Positions 1 to 9,169 of a stretch of 64,000 nucleotides of DNA are shown piece by piece; position 1 is the stretch's first letter, and every line of letters starts with the position of its first letter. The position numbers and the translations under genes are program-made. Under the pieces are notes generated by a model. It had not been told where the DNA came from. It saw nothing but the letters and a program-made list of their open reading frames with translations, and made no database searches. The stretch comes from Oligoflexia bacterium (lineage in GTDB: Bacteria; Bdellovibrionota_C; UBA2361; JAFLCA01). The stretch covers positions 1 through 64,000 of the forward strand of contig JAIBBV010000004.1 in the NCBI GenBank assembly GCA_019694465.1, written 5' to 3'.

Positions 1-3
1 GAT

Positions 4-528
4 CTATTTGAGAAGCGGAGCACCAAAGGCGGCGTTGAAACTTCCTGCCATATCGCGCGCCATTTCTACGTGTTGCTTTTGATCCTTACCAACCGGAACT
101 ACATCGGCGTCATACAACAGTATGTCGGCTGCCATAAGGACCGGATAGGCGAACACGCCGTGATTTGTTTCCTTATCCTGCGCCAATGCATCCTTGTAGG
201 CATGTGACTTCTCTAGCAGTCCAACGCCTGTCACACAGCTTAAATACCAAGCTAATTCAGTGACAAATGGCAGGTCGGACTGACGGTACATTAGGTGCTT
301 TTTTGTATCAAACCCGAAGGCCAAAAATGTGGCTACTATGTCGTAAGTTTGGGAACGCATGGCCTGCGCGTCTCGATTTGTCGTAAGGGCGTGTAAATCT
401 GCAATGAAATACAAGCACTCAAATGATTGCTGGCGCTCAAGCGCTGGCCGGATCATGCCTAAATAATTGCCAATATGAACTATGCCAGAGGATCGGATTC
501 CAGTTAGAGATCGTTTAGCGGGTGACAT
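4..528 (-). CDS. trpS: Tryptophanyl-tRNA synthetase, N-terminal half only
   Basis: Class I aminoacyl-tRNA synthetase that charges tRNA-Trp in the cytoplasm. The visible 174 residues hold the start of the Rossmann fold with the HIGH-type signature (HIGN, about residues 18-21), the DLHALT segment, the KSHAYKDA stretch and the GKDQKQHVE stretch, all typical of TrpRS. The family is usually about 330-350 residues and carries a KMSKS loop in its second half, which is absent. An in-frame TAG lies three bases from the window edge, where the family normally continues into a VPEP-like segment. This may be a nonsense mutation, a sequence error or a truncated copy; the three remaining bases cannot decide. 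It is divergent from the response regulator gene, with about 100 bases between them. Confidence 0.85.
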   Translation of the reverse strand: MSPAKRSLTGIRSSGIVHIGNYLGMIRPALERQQSFECLYFIADLHALTTNRDAQAMRSQTYDIVATFLAFGFDTKKHLMYRQSDLPFVTELAWYLSCVTGVGLLEKSHAYKDALAQDKETNHGVFAYPVLMAADILLYDADVVPVGKDQKQHVEMARDMAGSFNAAFGAPLLK

Positions 529-628
529 AAGAATATTCTGACGAAATAAACATTCATTCCAAGCAAAATTGCTTTAACATTCTACTCTATGCCGTGTATA
601 GAATACAGAAGACAGCCGGGGAGGGTTT

Positions 629-1276
629 ATGGCAAAGAAACTCGAGTGTGGGGTCTCTGGAATCAATATTATGGGTATGGCCGGGCAGGTAGTGCTTGAA
701 CAGGCCCAGCTTCTACGAGAGGCGCAAAACATGGCTCGTTTGAAGCGTGGTAGTCGCTATTCTCCAGAAGATATTTCTGCCAAGCTTTCAGCGCTTATTG
801 AGAGGGCTCTGGGCTGTAATGGCCAGTTAGGTGCCTTGCTGGCAGGTTCGTATCAGGAGACTTCTAGTGGCCCTGATCCGAGAGAGGCTGGCCGTAATAC
901 CGTTCTTGTCGTTGACGATGAGGAAACGGTAAGGCTGTCGGCTAGTGTGATCCTAAAGAAATGTGGATTTGATGTCCTTTTGGCCTCGGATGGGCTTGAG
1001 GCGATCTCGCTTTATGAGCAATGCAGTGATGCGTTAAGGTGCGTTTTGCTTGACTATTCAATGCCATACATTAGTGGCAATCTTGTTTTTGCGCGTATGT
1101 ATGCGATTGATGATGCCGTGCCAATAGTTGTAATGACTGGGCTTCCTCAAAGTAGCGTCGAGCGAGAGTTCGAACATTTAAGGGTGGCCGGCATGCTGCA
1201 GAAGCCTTTCGATGCACGGACTTTGATTGGCCTTGTGCAGACCTGCGCTGAGGTGGCCTCGGTACAGACTTTGTAA
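629..1276 (+). CDS. Response regulator with C-terminal receiver domain
   Basis: Signalling protein of 215 residues. Residues about 90-210 form a CheY-like receiver: acidic pair D96/D97, phosphoacceptor D142, T170 and K192 are all in place. The N-terminal 85 residues match no domain I recognise; they are helical-looking, with an Ala/Leu/Arg-rich stretch, and could be a partner-docking or dimerisation segment. No DNA-binding domain is present, so the output is probably through protein contact. A GGGAGG Shine-Dalgarno sits just before the ATG, which supports this start. No histidine kinase is adjacent. The gene is followed immediately by a copy of the small repeat. Confidence 0.85.
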   Translation: MAKKLECGVSGINIMGMAGQVVLEQAQLLREAQNMARLKRGSRYSPEDISAKLSALIERALGCNGQLGALLAGSYQETSSGPDPREAGRNTVLVVDDEETVRLSASVILKKCGFDVLLASDGLEAISLYEQCSDALRCVLLDYSMPYISGNLVFARMYAIDDAVPIVVMTGLPQSSVEREFEHLRVAGMLQKPFDARTLIGLVQTCAEVASVQTL

Positions 1277-1299
1277 TCGCTGCAATTTGGTTGGGCGCG

Positions 1300-1411
1300 A
1301 GTGTCCCGAGTCGGAATTAGCTTTAAAAAAACAAGGTCGGAGGCTCGGGACACCATGTGTTGCAGTTCGCCTTCAGACGTCCTGTCCTGCGTCGAGCGTG
1401 CTCCAATCTTT
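1300..1411. repeat. Dispersed small repeat, copy A (left part only)
   Basis: Begins with GTGTCCCGAG and has the inverse CTCGGGACAC 33 bases further on, making a hairpin, followed by about 55 bases alignable to the copy at 30727-30918 (shared core TCCTGTCCTGCGTCGA). Similarity stops after about 1411, so the right end and outer terminus are missing. It looks like a truncated copy of a non-autonomous, MITE-like element. Confidence 0.7.
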
Positions 1412-1962
1412 GCTAAGGTTAGAGGCGGTCGGGACGGGGCCTGGAGCGCATCAGGAAATTACGAGGTCGGCAGCGTTTCCTTTAATGAGCCGCTATAATT
1501 ATTTTTCCTACGGGGCTCTGCTTCCGGCGGATGATCGCTAAAAGTTATTATCGCTCGCTTCGCTCGCGGCAATAGCTTTCGGGAGAGCTCTAGTAATATT
1601 TCCTATATTCAGTGCGCCGATGGAAATTATGCTCACTGTCGTCAGTTCTAACGGCGGTTAAGATTCCGGCTGTGCAAGTTCGCGTCTTCTTAAGCTGCTG
1701 ACTTTGCAGCTTTTCTCCAGGTGAGCTAGGAGCAACACAAACTCGTTCCTGCATCATAAATACAAGTGCAAAGTGGCGGCATGCAAAATGCACACTGCTA
1801 TTAGGGGTGCGCCCTAGGTGTAACTAAATGGGGCACGCAATACGAGGCCAGCAGCGCTTCCTTGCGTTTTCGTAGGGCCTCTAACTATTTTCGGGTGCTG
1901 CCTGACAGGGCTGCGACTCTGAATTTAGCTGAGCAAATTTCTAGTACTAGGAGTGCTAAAGT
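1412..1962. other. Gene-free stretch with a 23-bp near-duplicate
   Basis: No convincing gene is visible. Open frames here lack family features and ribosome-binding sites. A 23-base stretch at 1460-1482 (TACGAGGTCGGCAGCGTTTC onward) recurs with about 20 of 23 matches at 1841-1863, followed by loosely similar sequence, so part of the spacer may be an old duplication. The end of the stretch carries the AGGAG ribosome-binding site of the next gene. Confidence 0.5.
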
Positions 1963-3009
1963 ATGCAGTATCGCATTTCATATATGGCTTGGTTGGCTGC
2001 AACCGCAAGCTTTTTGCTCGGTGTCTATGTTTCGAAGGCTGCGGCGGACTCCCCAATCCCTGGTTTGGAGATGAACATAAGCGAGGCGTTTTCCAACACA
2101 TGCACTGTCGCAACATTTAATGGGTTACTAAAAGAGCCGGCTATACTAGGCGGGCAAACTGTCACATTCCTAAATCAGAAGCTTCTGATTTGTATAAATT
2201 TGGCCATTCTTAACAGCTCGAGAAGTCTTGATCAAATGGCCGGGTTAGTTTTTGGTGGGGGGTATGGTTGGAGTATATCACCACCAGACCAAGGCTCTAT
2301 GCCAGGGTTTCGCGCCTTTATTCGTGATCGGCTCTTTGCGGCTTTTGGCGATCGCTTAGCAATTATCATTATGCCTATCTTGTCGCATATGCAGGGCGGT
2401 ACTGGACAAAGTACGGGTGCGAGCGTCGAGAATTCAAGAATTCTGGCCTTAGCTGGAGTGCTTGAGGCTCAAATGGGGATCCATAAGCTTGCCTATGGCG
2501 GATTTAGCCGAGGAGGCGAGGCGATAGTCGGACTCCTCGCACGTTTTAATGGATTAGCATGCACCGGCTTCGATCTTGCTGGTTCCTACAACAATGGGCA
2601 GAGCACTCCGACGCCTGCCTTAATTGACTCATTGGGAATAGGGACAAGATTGAACTTAGGAGTGTGTCCGTCTGGAGATACTTGGGCCAATCCATTCATT
2701 AGCTATCTTGATCAATATCGTAAGAGAAGTGGTAGACCAGGGGGGGCTGTTCCTGGAACTTACGTTGCTGGAACATGTACCGGACATGACGCTGTGTTGA
2801 TGGACCCAGCGGTGCAGGCGCTAATTGACTCGTCAATCGCTGGCGATTGTTTGGCGAGTGCTTTCACCCGTCGAGATGATCTTAGAGCAAGCTTACCGCA
2901 AGTCTTAAGGCTTAGTGATCGAGAGCTTAGGAAATTAAAGCGCAAGGCACGACTGGCTAAGCGAAGGGTCGTGATTAGCACTCAAGGGCAAGCAGCAAGG
3001 TTACGCTGA
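1963..3009 (+). CDS. Secreted alpha/beta-hydrolase-like protein
   Basis: Exported protein of 348 residues with a signal peptide (hydrophobic core about residues 8-22, likely cut near AAA-DS at 28-30). The motif GFSRGG around S182 fits the GxSxG nucleophile elbow of alpha/beta hydrolases, preceded by a hydrophobic strand. D204 or a later Asp and H275 (TGHDAV) are plausible partners of a catalytic triad. The four or so cysteines could form disulfides in the periplasm. The C-terminus ends in a strongly basic tail rich in Arg and Lys. The start is supported by AGGAG upstream. The substrate is not predictable; an esterase, lipase or peptidase-like role is inferred only from the elbow motif. The 3' end overlaps that of mqnC by 9 bases, tail to tail. 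Confidence 0.7.
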   Translation: MQYRISYMAWLAATASFLLGVYVSKAAADSPIPGLEMNISEAFSNTCTVATFNGLLKEPAILGGQTVTFLNQKLLICINLAILNSSRSLDQMAGLVFGGGYGWSISPPDQGSMPGFRAFIRDRLFAAFGDRLAIIIMPILSHMQGGTGQSTGASVENSRILALAGVLEAQMGIHKLAYGGFSRGGEAIVGLLARFNGLACTGFDLAGSYNNGQSTPTPALIDSLGIGTRLNLGVCPSGDTWANPFISYLDQYRKRSGRPGGAVPGTYVAGTCTGHDAVLMDPAVQALIDSSIAGDCLASAFTRRDDLRASLPQVLRLSDRELRKLKRKARLAKRRVVISTQGQAARLR

Positions 3010-4188
3010 GACGTTGTCTACTTCATGTAAGCGTAAAATATTGTATGCAGTGTCGCGTTGAGCTGGGGTGAAGCCGGCCTGAACTATAATTGCTTGTAGC
3101 TCCTCTGGGCTCATGCACCACTTGCGAGCAGTAGGTGCTCCAGCCTGTGAGACGACATTCTCTTCCATCATGGTGCTGCCGATGTCGTCGCAACCAAAGT
3201 GCAAGCCTAATTGCGCGACTTCGGGGCCTAATGTCGGCCAACTTGATTGGTGATGCTGGATATTATCTAGGTAAAGCCGGCATAGCGCTACGTTACGCAA
3301 GTATTCGGTCGCGCCAGCGCCATAGCCAGATGCATGGCGACTGCGTCCTATAGACGTATTTTCATTAAACTGCAGAGGCCAGGAGATAAAGGCCCCAAAG
3401 CCTTTGAATCCGGCCTGCAGGCTGCGATCTTGCGCTTGCCGCAAACGATCGAGATGGTTAAGGCGCTGTTCGATTGTTTCACCAAACCCAATCACCATAG
3501 TAGAAGTGGTAGTTAGGCCTGTGGAGTGAGCAACTTCCATCACCGCAATCCATTCGTCGGCGCTGATCTTCTTGGGACTAACGCGGGCGCGCACTTGATC
3601 ATCCAAAATTTCGGCTCCGCCGCCTGGAAGCCCGCGCATACCGGCCGCCTTCAGTTCGCCCAGGATCTCAGCATAAGACTTGCCGGAAACCTTTTTCATC
3701 TGCTGAATTTCAGAAGGAGAGAATGCATTGATCTCAACCTTGAAGTTAGAGCTAATCCAAGAAATCATCTCGACATAAAACGAATACGGAAGTTCGTCAT
3801 TATGCCCACCCTGTAGAAGGATCCTGGTGGCTCCTAGTTCTAACGCCTCTTCTATTTTCGCGCGCATGACTTCGCGAGGAAGTACATAGGCTTCCGGGTG
3901 CTTTGGGTCATGACGATAGAATGCACAGAAGGAGCAGTCTGTGTTGCAGACATTCGTATAATTGATGTTGCGGTCAATCAGGTAAGTTACATTGGCCCCT
4001 GGGTTGTGGCGCTTCCGTGCCAGAAAGGCTAGCTGGCCAAGTTCAGCCAGAGGAGCCTCTTTATACAGGACTAGCGCTTCAGCTCGGCTAAGCCGCGTTC
4101 CACTGGCAGCTTTATCTATAGCACGGTCTAAGTCGGGGCAGGCTGAGGCTGGCGACCCAGGGATGTAAGGGGCAACTGATGAACTCAT
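3001..4188 (-). CDS. mqnC: Cyclic dehypoxanthinyl futalosine synthase (MqnC)
   Basis: Radical SAM enzyme of the futalosine pathway to menaquinone; it closes dehypoxanthine futalosine to the cyclic form. The radical SAM cysteines are C81, C85 and C88 in NYTNVCNTDCSFCAFYR, followed by the LLQGG stretch and a late MMEENVVSQAG segment typical of MqnC rather than of the related MqnE. The length of 395 residues is somewhat above the usual 360-380, mainly through the N-terminus; no strong Shine-Dalgarno is seen at the ATG, so a slightly later start is possible. It is divergent from mqnD across 65 bases, which must hold both promoters, and converges on the hydrolase gene. Confidence 0.9.
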   Translation of the reverse strand: MSSSVAPYIPGSPASACPDLDRAIDKAASGTRLSRAEALVLYKEAPLAELGQLAFLARKRHNPGANVTYLIDRNINYTNVCNTDCSFCAFYRHDPKHPEAYVLPREVMRAKIEEALELGATRILLQGGHNDELPYSFYVEMISWISSNFKVEINAFSPSEIQQMKKVSGKSYAEILGELKAAGMRGLPGGGAEILDDQVRARVSPKKISADEWIAVMEVAHSTGLTTTSTMVIGFGETIEQRLNHLDRLRQAQDRSLQAGFKGFGAFISWPLQFNENTSIGRSRHASGYGAGATEYLRNVALCRLYLDNIQHHQSSWPTLGPEVAQLGLHFGCDDIGSTMMEENVVSQAGAPTARKWCMSPEELQAIIVQAGFTPAQRDTAYNILRLHEVDNVSA

Positions 4189-4253
4189 GTACTGTTACTT
4201 AGAAAACTGTTACAAAACGGTCAATAGTAGGCGGGCTTCCCGCTAAGGATTTT

Positions 4254-5102
4254 ATGACTAAAAGACGTATAGTTATTCACCATTCCCCAGATGCCGATGA
4301 TGCCTTTATGTTTTATGGCCTAGTGTCTGGGGCTGTTAGCGATGCTGAGTACGAGATTGAGCACGCATTAAGCGATATCGAGTCCCTAAACCAACGTACC
4401 CGGCGGGGGGAATTAGAGGTTACAGCCTTATCGGTGCACGCCTACGCCTTTGTGGCTGATCACTACGCGATTTTACGCACGGGCGCTTCAATGGGTGGTG
4501 TTGATTACGGGCCTCGCCTGGTAGCACGTGAGGCTTTCGATTTGGGGGATGGGGAGCTCCGATCTATAGCTATTCCGGGAGAGCTTACCTCGGCCGCTTT
4601 GGCGCTAAGGATCTATCTAAAAGAACGAGATTTGAGCGCAGAACTTGTGAATATGAACTTTGATAAGGTTCAAGACGCTGTTCTCAGTGGTGCGGTTGAT
4701 GCCGGGGTGATAATTCATGAAGGGCAGCTCACGCATACTCGAGATGGCTTAGTCTCGAATTTAGATCTTGGGCAGTGGTGGTGGGAACAGACGCGTCTGC
4801 CGTTGCCACTGGGCGTTAATGTGGTGCAGCGCAGTCTTGGTCAGCCAGCAATGCAAGCTGTGAGCAGGATTCTGCGTGCGAGCGTTGAATATGGACTAGC
4901 TCATCGACGAGAAGCGCTGGAGTATGCCTTAAGTTACGGTCGAGGCTTGTCCGTTGAGGATGCTGATAAGTTTGTTAGCATGTATGTTAACGAGAGAACC
5001 CGCGACTTAGGCAGCGAAGGGATGGAATCAATTCAAAAATTTCTTCGAAGGGGCGCTGATTTGAAGTTATTGCCAGCGATGCCACAAATCGATTTCGTGT
5101 GA
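4254..5102 (+). CDS. mqnD: 1,4-dihydroxy-6-naphthoate synthase (MqnD)
   Basis: Fourth futalosine-pathway enzyme, with a periplasmic-binding-protein-like fold; it cleaves cyclic dehypoxanthine futalosine to give 1,4-dihydroxy-6-naphthoate. Family signatures are HHSPDADDAFMFYGL near the N-terminus, DIESLN at about residues 41-46, VIIHEGQLTHT and the DLGQWWWEQTRLPLPLGVN stretch. The length of 282 residues is normal. An AAGGA ribosome-binding site precedes the ATG. It is the first gene of a tightly packed run: the FGGY kinase starts one base after its stop. MqnA, MqnB and MqnE are not in this window. Confidence 0.88.
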   Translation: MTKRRIVIHHSPDADDAFMFYGLVSGAVSDAEYEIEHALSDIESLNQRTRRGELEVTALSVHAYAFVADHYAILRTGASMGGVDYGPRLVAREAFDLGDGELRSIAIPGELTSAALALRIYLKERDLSAELVNMNFDKVQDAVLSGAVDAGVIIHEGQLTHTRDGLVSNLDLGQWWWEQTRLPLPLGVNVVQRSLGQPAMQAVSRILRASVEYGLAHRREALEYALSYGRGLSVEDADKFVSMYVNERTRDLGSEGMESIQKFLRRGADLKLLPAMPQIDFV

Positions 5103-5103
5103 C

Positions 5104-6567
5104 ATGGAACAGCTCTTTCTTGGTATCGATCAGGGATCCTCGAGTACAAAAGGGGTCTTATTAGATAGTTTTGGGCAGCATTACCACGAAGGGGCAATAC
5201 CAGTCTCTACTCACACCGACGGTGAGCATGTTGAGCAGAATGCGCATGAGCTAGCGCGGTCAGTACAACTAGTTGCTGACGATGCGATTAGACTAGCTAA
5301 TAGATTGAAGCGTAATATTGCAGCAATCGGCCTTAGCGTGCAGCGCTCCGGCGTTTGTGCTTGGGAGCAGTCCTCCTTGGAGGTTTTGCATCCGCTACTG
5401 TCGCATCGTGATACACGCACAGGCGATCGAATTGCGGCACTTTCTGCCTCTCATTCCTTCATTACAGAACGCACAGGTTTACCGGTTGTTGCGCGTTATG
5501 CAGGCGCAAAAATTGCGCTGCTGCAAGAGCAATTCCCTGATCCTCAGGTGCGAGTCGGTACGCTCGACTCATTTATTGTGCAACGCTTTGCTGGCGATAC
5601 TCGTTTTTTGACCGAGGATAGCATGGCAGCTCGTTCTATGCTGTATGATCTGCAGCGAGGCACATGGGACGGCGAACTCTGTAATTTATTTGGCGTACAG
5701 GAAAGTCGACTTCCTCAAATCGGGGCAAGTTTGGGTCAGCATGGTACGTATCGAGGTATACCGATCACGGCCATGCTTGGCGATCAGCAAGCTGGACTTT
5801 TTGGCCGTCTGGTTGAAGGCATTCCAGCTGTTTTGAATCTTGGAACTATCTCATCAGTTTGTGTCGCAACCGGCAACTCAATTGTGCGACGTGATGGATT
5901 TGTTTCAAGTGTTTTGTACTCTGAGGGTGGCAATCAACGTGAGTTTAATTACTTGCTTGAAGCGGTCACAAATTGTTCTGGTCCGATAGTTGAGCTTTTG
6001 CATCAACGCATGCGGGTGGCTCCAGAAGTTCCAGCTTTAAATGATTTATGCCTCAAAGCAGGAGAGATTTACCCGATAGCCTATTTTCCGATGGGAAGTA
6101 CGGGAACCCCACATTGGCTCAGTGAAGTACCTAACTTGATCAGTGGTTGGGATAAAGTTAATCAGGCAGCCTTTGTGCGGGCGGTTCTAGAAAATATTGG
6201 TAACTTCCTTGCACAGAATATGTTGGCTCTACAGCAAGCAGAAATAATTCCGCCAGGGCAGGGATCAATTGCAGTATCTGGTGGGCTTTCGGACCTAGAC
6301 TATTTGATGCAGTACATTTCGGACGTAACAGGTTTTAATCTTGTGAGACTTGGTTCGCGGGAAGCTGCTGCGCGTGGAGCTGCAATCGCGGCATTGCAGC
6401 ACTATTTGAAGGGACGTGGTAAACTGCCTTTGCCACGCGATCAAGAGCGCCGCATTTTTGCCCCGCAAGATCCTAAACCACGCGCACGCTATGAGGCGTG
6501 GATGGCAATCCAAGAGCAAGCCCGAGCAGGAAATTGGCAGCCAGATCACGTTTTTGACCTAAGTTGA
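5104..6567 (+). CDS. FGGY-family carbohydrate kinase, glycerol-kinase-like
   Basis: ATP-dependent sugar or polyol kinase of the FGGY family. The N-terminal phosphate-binding loop GIDQGSSSTKG (7-17) and the second-domain motif GDQQAGLFG (226-234) are clear, and ADP-binding segments follow (GTISSVCVATG; VSGGLSDLDYLMQ). Glycerol kinases carry an Arg-Glu pair and a Trp in the substrate pocket; here the equivalent region reads SVQRSG (R81, then Ser instead of Glu) and no Trp is seen in the LSHRDTRTG stretch, so the substrate may not be glycerol. The 487 residues are typical. The gene starts one base after mqnD, and the next gene overlaps its stop (TTGA), which indicates one transcript with translational coupling. 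Confidence 0.82.
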   Translation: MEQLFLGIDQGSSSTKGVLLDSFGQHYHEGAIPVSTHTDGEHVEQNAHELARSVQLVADDAIRLANRLKRNIAAIGLSVQRSGVCAWEQSSLEVLHPLLSHRDTRTGDRIAALSASHSFITERTGLPVVARYAGAKIALLQEQFPDPQVRVGTLDSFIVQRFAGDTRFLTEDSMAARSMLYDLQRGTWDGELCNLFGVQESRLPQIGASLGQHGTYRGIPITAMLGDQQAGLFGRLVEGIPAVLNLGTISSVCVATGNSIVRRDGFVSSVLYSEGGNQREFNYLLEAVTNCSGPIVELLHQRMRVAPEVPALNDLCLKAGEIYPIAYFPMGSTGTPHWLSEVPNLISGWDKVNQAAFVRAVLENIGNFLAQNMLALQQAEIIPPGQGSIAVSGGLSDLDYLMQYISDVTGFNLVRLGSREAAARGAAIAALQHYLKGRGKLPLPRDQERRIFAPQDPKPRARYEAWMAIQEQARAGNWQPDHVFDLS

Positions 6568-7802
6568 GAGAGCTTTCAGTGGAAAGTGATGGCCGGCTAG
6601 CAGCATTTCGTGAACACATAAGCCGTGAGGCACGCTGGTTTAGCGAACAGCATTTTCAAAATATTCTTCTTTTGCACCATAACGACTGTGATGGTCTAAG
6701 TTCGGGCGCGCTGTTGCTAACGCTATTTGAGCGCCTAGGCTGTCGTGTGCGCAGATACAGTTTAGAGAAGCCATTCCCCTTGGCCCTGGCGCGCATATTT
6801 AGTGACTTCGCAAGTGAAGCGCAAGGCCTGTGCGTATTTTCAGATTTTGGGTCTGGCATGCTCTCAAGTATTCAGAGGCTAATTGCGGGACGATTTCCGG
6901 TCATGCTTCTTGACCACCACACGCTTGAGAACTCAAGTCTGTCAGGGATACATCTGATTAATCCGATCATGCATGGTTTGCGTGGGTTGCCAGATTGTAG
7001 TGCTAGCACTATAGCCGCTTTATTCGCACTTGAATTTGGCGAAAGCTTTAGAGACTTAAGTCCGCTTGGAATCCTAGGCGCACTTGGTGATCGTGCCATT
7101 GACGCACGTGGGGAGCTGCTAGGCGTCAATCGTATCGTGCTAGAATATGCATGTGCCTCGAAACTAGTGACTTCATGCGCTCCTTATCATTTCTCAGGGC
7201 TGTCGAATCGTGAGGGGCATGAGCTTGCCAGTTGGGTAGATGCACTAGGAGGTTTTGGATATTTTAGAGGTGGACCAGATATCGCAATAAAGGGGCTACG
7301 GGAGAGCTTTGACGAGCCATTTCAGACGTATGCCAATAATTTTCAGCAGGAATTTTTAACTTTATCTCAAAGCTACCTGGAAGAGGGCGTTGTAAAGCGG
7401 GGCAAACGAATCGACTATTTCCATTTAGGCCCGGAGTTCGATCGCTACGGAGTTAAAACTGTTGGGCTAATGTGTGACTTCCTGATTAAGCGAAGTATGG
7501 TGAGTGCTGACAAGTATTTGGCGGGGTTTCAAAATGTTCCTAACGAAATTCCAGGACTAGGAGCGCTTGAACTCAATCAAGTTAAGGTCTCCATGCGGCT
7601 TGGTGCTCGATTGTGCGAGCGAGTGCTGGCGGGCGAATGCCCTGCCTTAAATGAAATATTACCTAATGCCACGAACGCCCTTGGAGGCTTTGTTGATGCT
7701 TGTCATGAACAGGCAGCAGCGACGACAATCCCACTTAGGATGGAGCAAAAGTTGCTGGAACTACTGGAAGAGCAATTAGAGCGAGCTATGTGTGTATGTT
7801 GA
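6564..7802 (+). CDS. DHH-family phosphoesterase
   Basis: Metal-dependent phosphoesterase of the DHH superfamily (RecJ, oligoribonuclease and pAp-phosphatase relatives). Visible motifs are LHHNDCDGLSSG (motif I, D41 and D43), FSDFGSG (motif II, D94), LLDHHT (motif III, 117-119) and GALGDRA (motif IV). The C-terminal half probably holds the DHHA1-like substrate part but lacks a clean GGGH signature that I can point to. It begins with TTG overlapping the kinase stop by four bases; a downstream GTG (6579) is an alternative. The substrate is unknown: a nuclease or a small nucleotide hydrolase is possible. The 3' end overlaps the next gene. Confidence 0.78.
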   Translation: MRELSVESDGRLAAFREHISREARWFSEQHFQNILLLHHNDCDGLSSGALLLTLFERLGCRVRRYSLEKPFPLALARIFSDFASEAQGLCVFSDFGSGMLSSIQRLIAGRFPVMLLDHHTLENSSLSGIHLINPIMHGLRGLPDCSASTIAALFALEFGESFRDLSPLGILGALGDRAIDARGELLGVNRIVLEYACASKLVTSCAPYHFSGLSNREGHELASWVDALGGFGYFRGGPDIAIKGLRESFDEPFQTYANNFQQEFLTLSQSYLEEGVVKRGKRIDYFHLGPEFDRYGVKTVGLMCDFLIKRSMVSADKYLAGFQNVPNEIPGLGALELNQVKVSMRLGARLCERVLAGECPALNEILPNATNALGGFVDACHEQAAATTIPLRMEQKLLELLEEQLERAMCVC

Positions 7803-8989
7803 GTGGGCGCGTAGGGCGTACGCCGATCATCCTGCTTTCCTTTTGTTTGCCATGTTTATGGCTAATGATAACTGGGGGGGAGGGCCTTCCACGTGGTGAC
7901 GGTGTAACATTCTGGCTTATTGGTCAGGCTATAGCAGGCGGACACTCACCTTATGATGCCGATGCTCTGCAGGATCTATGGCAGGCTAGGGATTTGCTGT
8001 GGCTAGGCGCCCATCCTGACCCTGGGTTGTATCCTCCATGGGCTTTGCCACTATTCGTGCTTCCAGCCAGCTTGCCGCTATTTTTTTTCTTGAAGGTATG
8101 GGGCGGCTTAGCAGGGCTTGCCCTGGCTACTGTGCTGTTTGTTCTGCTGAGACGGGTCGCGGTTCACATCGTGCTGTTTGCAGATTGGTGTTGGATCGTG
8201 CTTGCGCTGGCCGTATTTTTCCCGGCTGTCTTGCTACTTCGTCTTGGGCAAACCACGTGGATATGTTTGTTGGGAGTAGTCCTATTGATGCGTGGCAGCG
8301 AAAATGGGGAGCGAGCACGGGAAAGTGTTCCATTTTCTGTGCTGGGCCTTGTGTTGATGTGTATAAAGCCACATTTATTTCTTCCCACTTTTGCCTTTAT
8401 TGTACTGCGTAGTCTTAAACAACGCAGTATAGCTACGCTTGGAATCACAGCCATAATACTGTGCTGCCTCACGGGCCTAATGGAAATTATTCATCCTGGT
8501 CTAGTCCAGTCTTACCTCGCGGCTATCCCAGCACTGAATGACTACAGTACGGCACTTTTTGCTCCGAACTTACGTTCGCTACTTTTCGTAAGTGGGGTTG
8601 TCCCGATGAGCTCAGCGATAGCGATAACAACCTGCTTAGCCGTTTTCGTTCCTTTGATTTGCTATCGCTACCTTGCAAGGCTTCCCTTTGAGGCAGCAGT
8701 GGGCGCCCTATTGTTGCCCTTGGGCCTTTTCCTTGCGCCCCATGTTTGGACATATGATTTTGTGCTATGTCTTCCAGCCATTATTTTTATAGTCGATCAG
8801 CTGCTTAGGCGGCGTGGCACATCGAGTTGGAACTTAGCGCAGCTAGAAATGGTTGGCTTCATGGGTGTGCAAATATGGTTGGCCAAACACTCTGAGAATA
8901 TGGGTTATGATTGGTGGTATCCACTAATTGTTTTTGTTTTGGCCGCTCATCTGATGCGGAGTTTGTTGGGAAGATCTGAACAGCTTTAA
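7796..8989 (+). CDS. GT87-like (DUF2029) polytopic glycosyltransferase
   Basis: Integral membrane protein with about ten hydrophobic segments. The N-terminal pattern PRGDGVTFWLIGQAIAGG, then SPYDAD and YPPWALPLF, is typical of the GT87/DUF2029 polyprenol-phosphate-mannose-dependent glycosyltransferases, which have a GT-C fold and act on lipid-linked or envelope glycans from the outer face of the inner membrane. The start is ATG at 7796; a GTG at 7790 in the same frame is the alternative. Both overlap the end of the DHH gene, so it is the last member of the four-gene run. The sugar and acceptor are unknown. Confidence 0.72.
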   Translation: MLSGRVGRTPIILLSFCLPCLWLMITGGEGLPRGDGVTFWLIGQAIAGGHSPYDADALQDLWQARDLLWLGAHPDPGLYPPWALPLFVLPASLPLFFFLKVWGGLAGLALATVLFVLLRRVAVHIVLFADWCWIVLALAVFFPAVLLLRLGQTTWICLLGVVLLMRGSENGERARESVPFSVLGLVLMCIKPHLFLPTFAFIVLRSLKQRSIATLGITAIILCCLTGLMEIIHPGLVQSYLAAIPALNDYSTALFAPNLRSLLFVSGVVPMSSAIAITTCLAVFVPLICYRYLARLPFEAAVGALLLPLGLFLAPHVWTYDFVLCLPAIIFIVDQLLRRRGTSSWNLAQLEMVGFMGVQIWLAKHSENMGYDWWYPLIVFVLAAHLMRSLLGRSEQL

Positions 8990-9169
8990 TTGCAGTGGAA
9001 GTGCATTGGAGCATATTTATATCGAGTGGATGGCTCATCCCAAACAAGAGTAGATATCTCGGTGCTTCTTGCTCCGTATTGCAGAGCGATGAAGTCATAA
9101 CTGACCGAGAAAGGAGTAAGACAATCAAGGGGCACGGATTGAGCACCTCAGAATGCTGCACTATTGGCA

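Noticed and set aside
1541-1575. GCTCGCTTCGCTCGCGG hairpin
   Set aside because: The sequence is a direct repeat of GCTCGC and not an inverted one, so it does not form the stem it first suggests.
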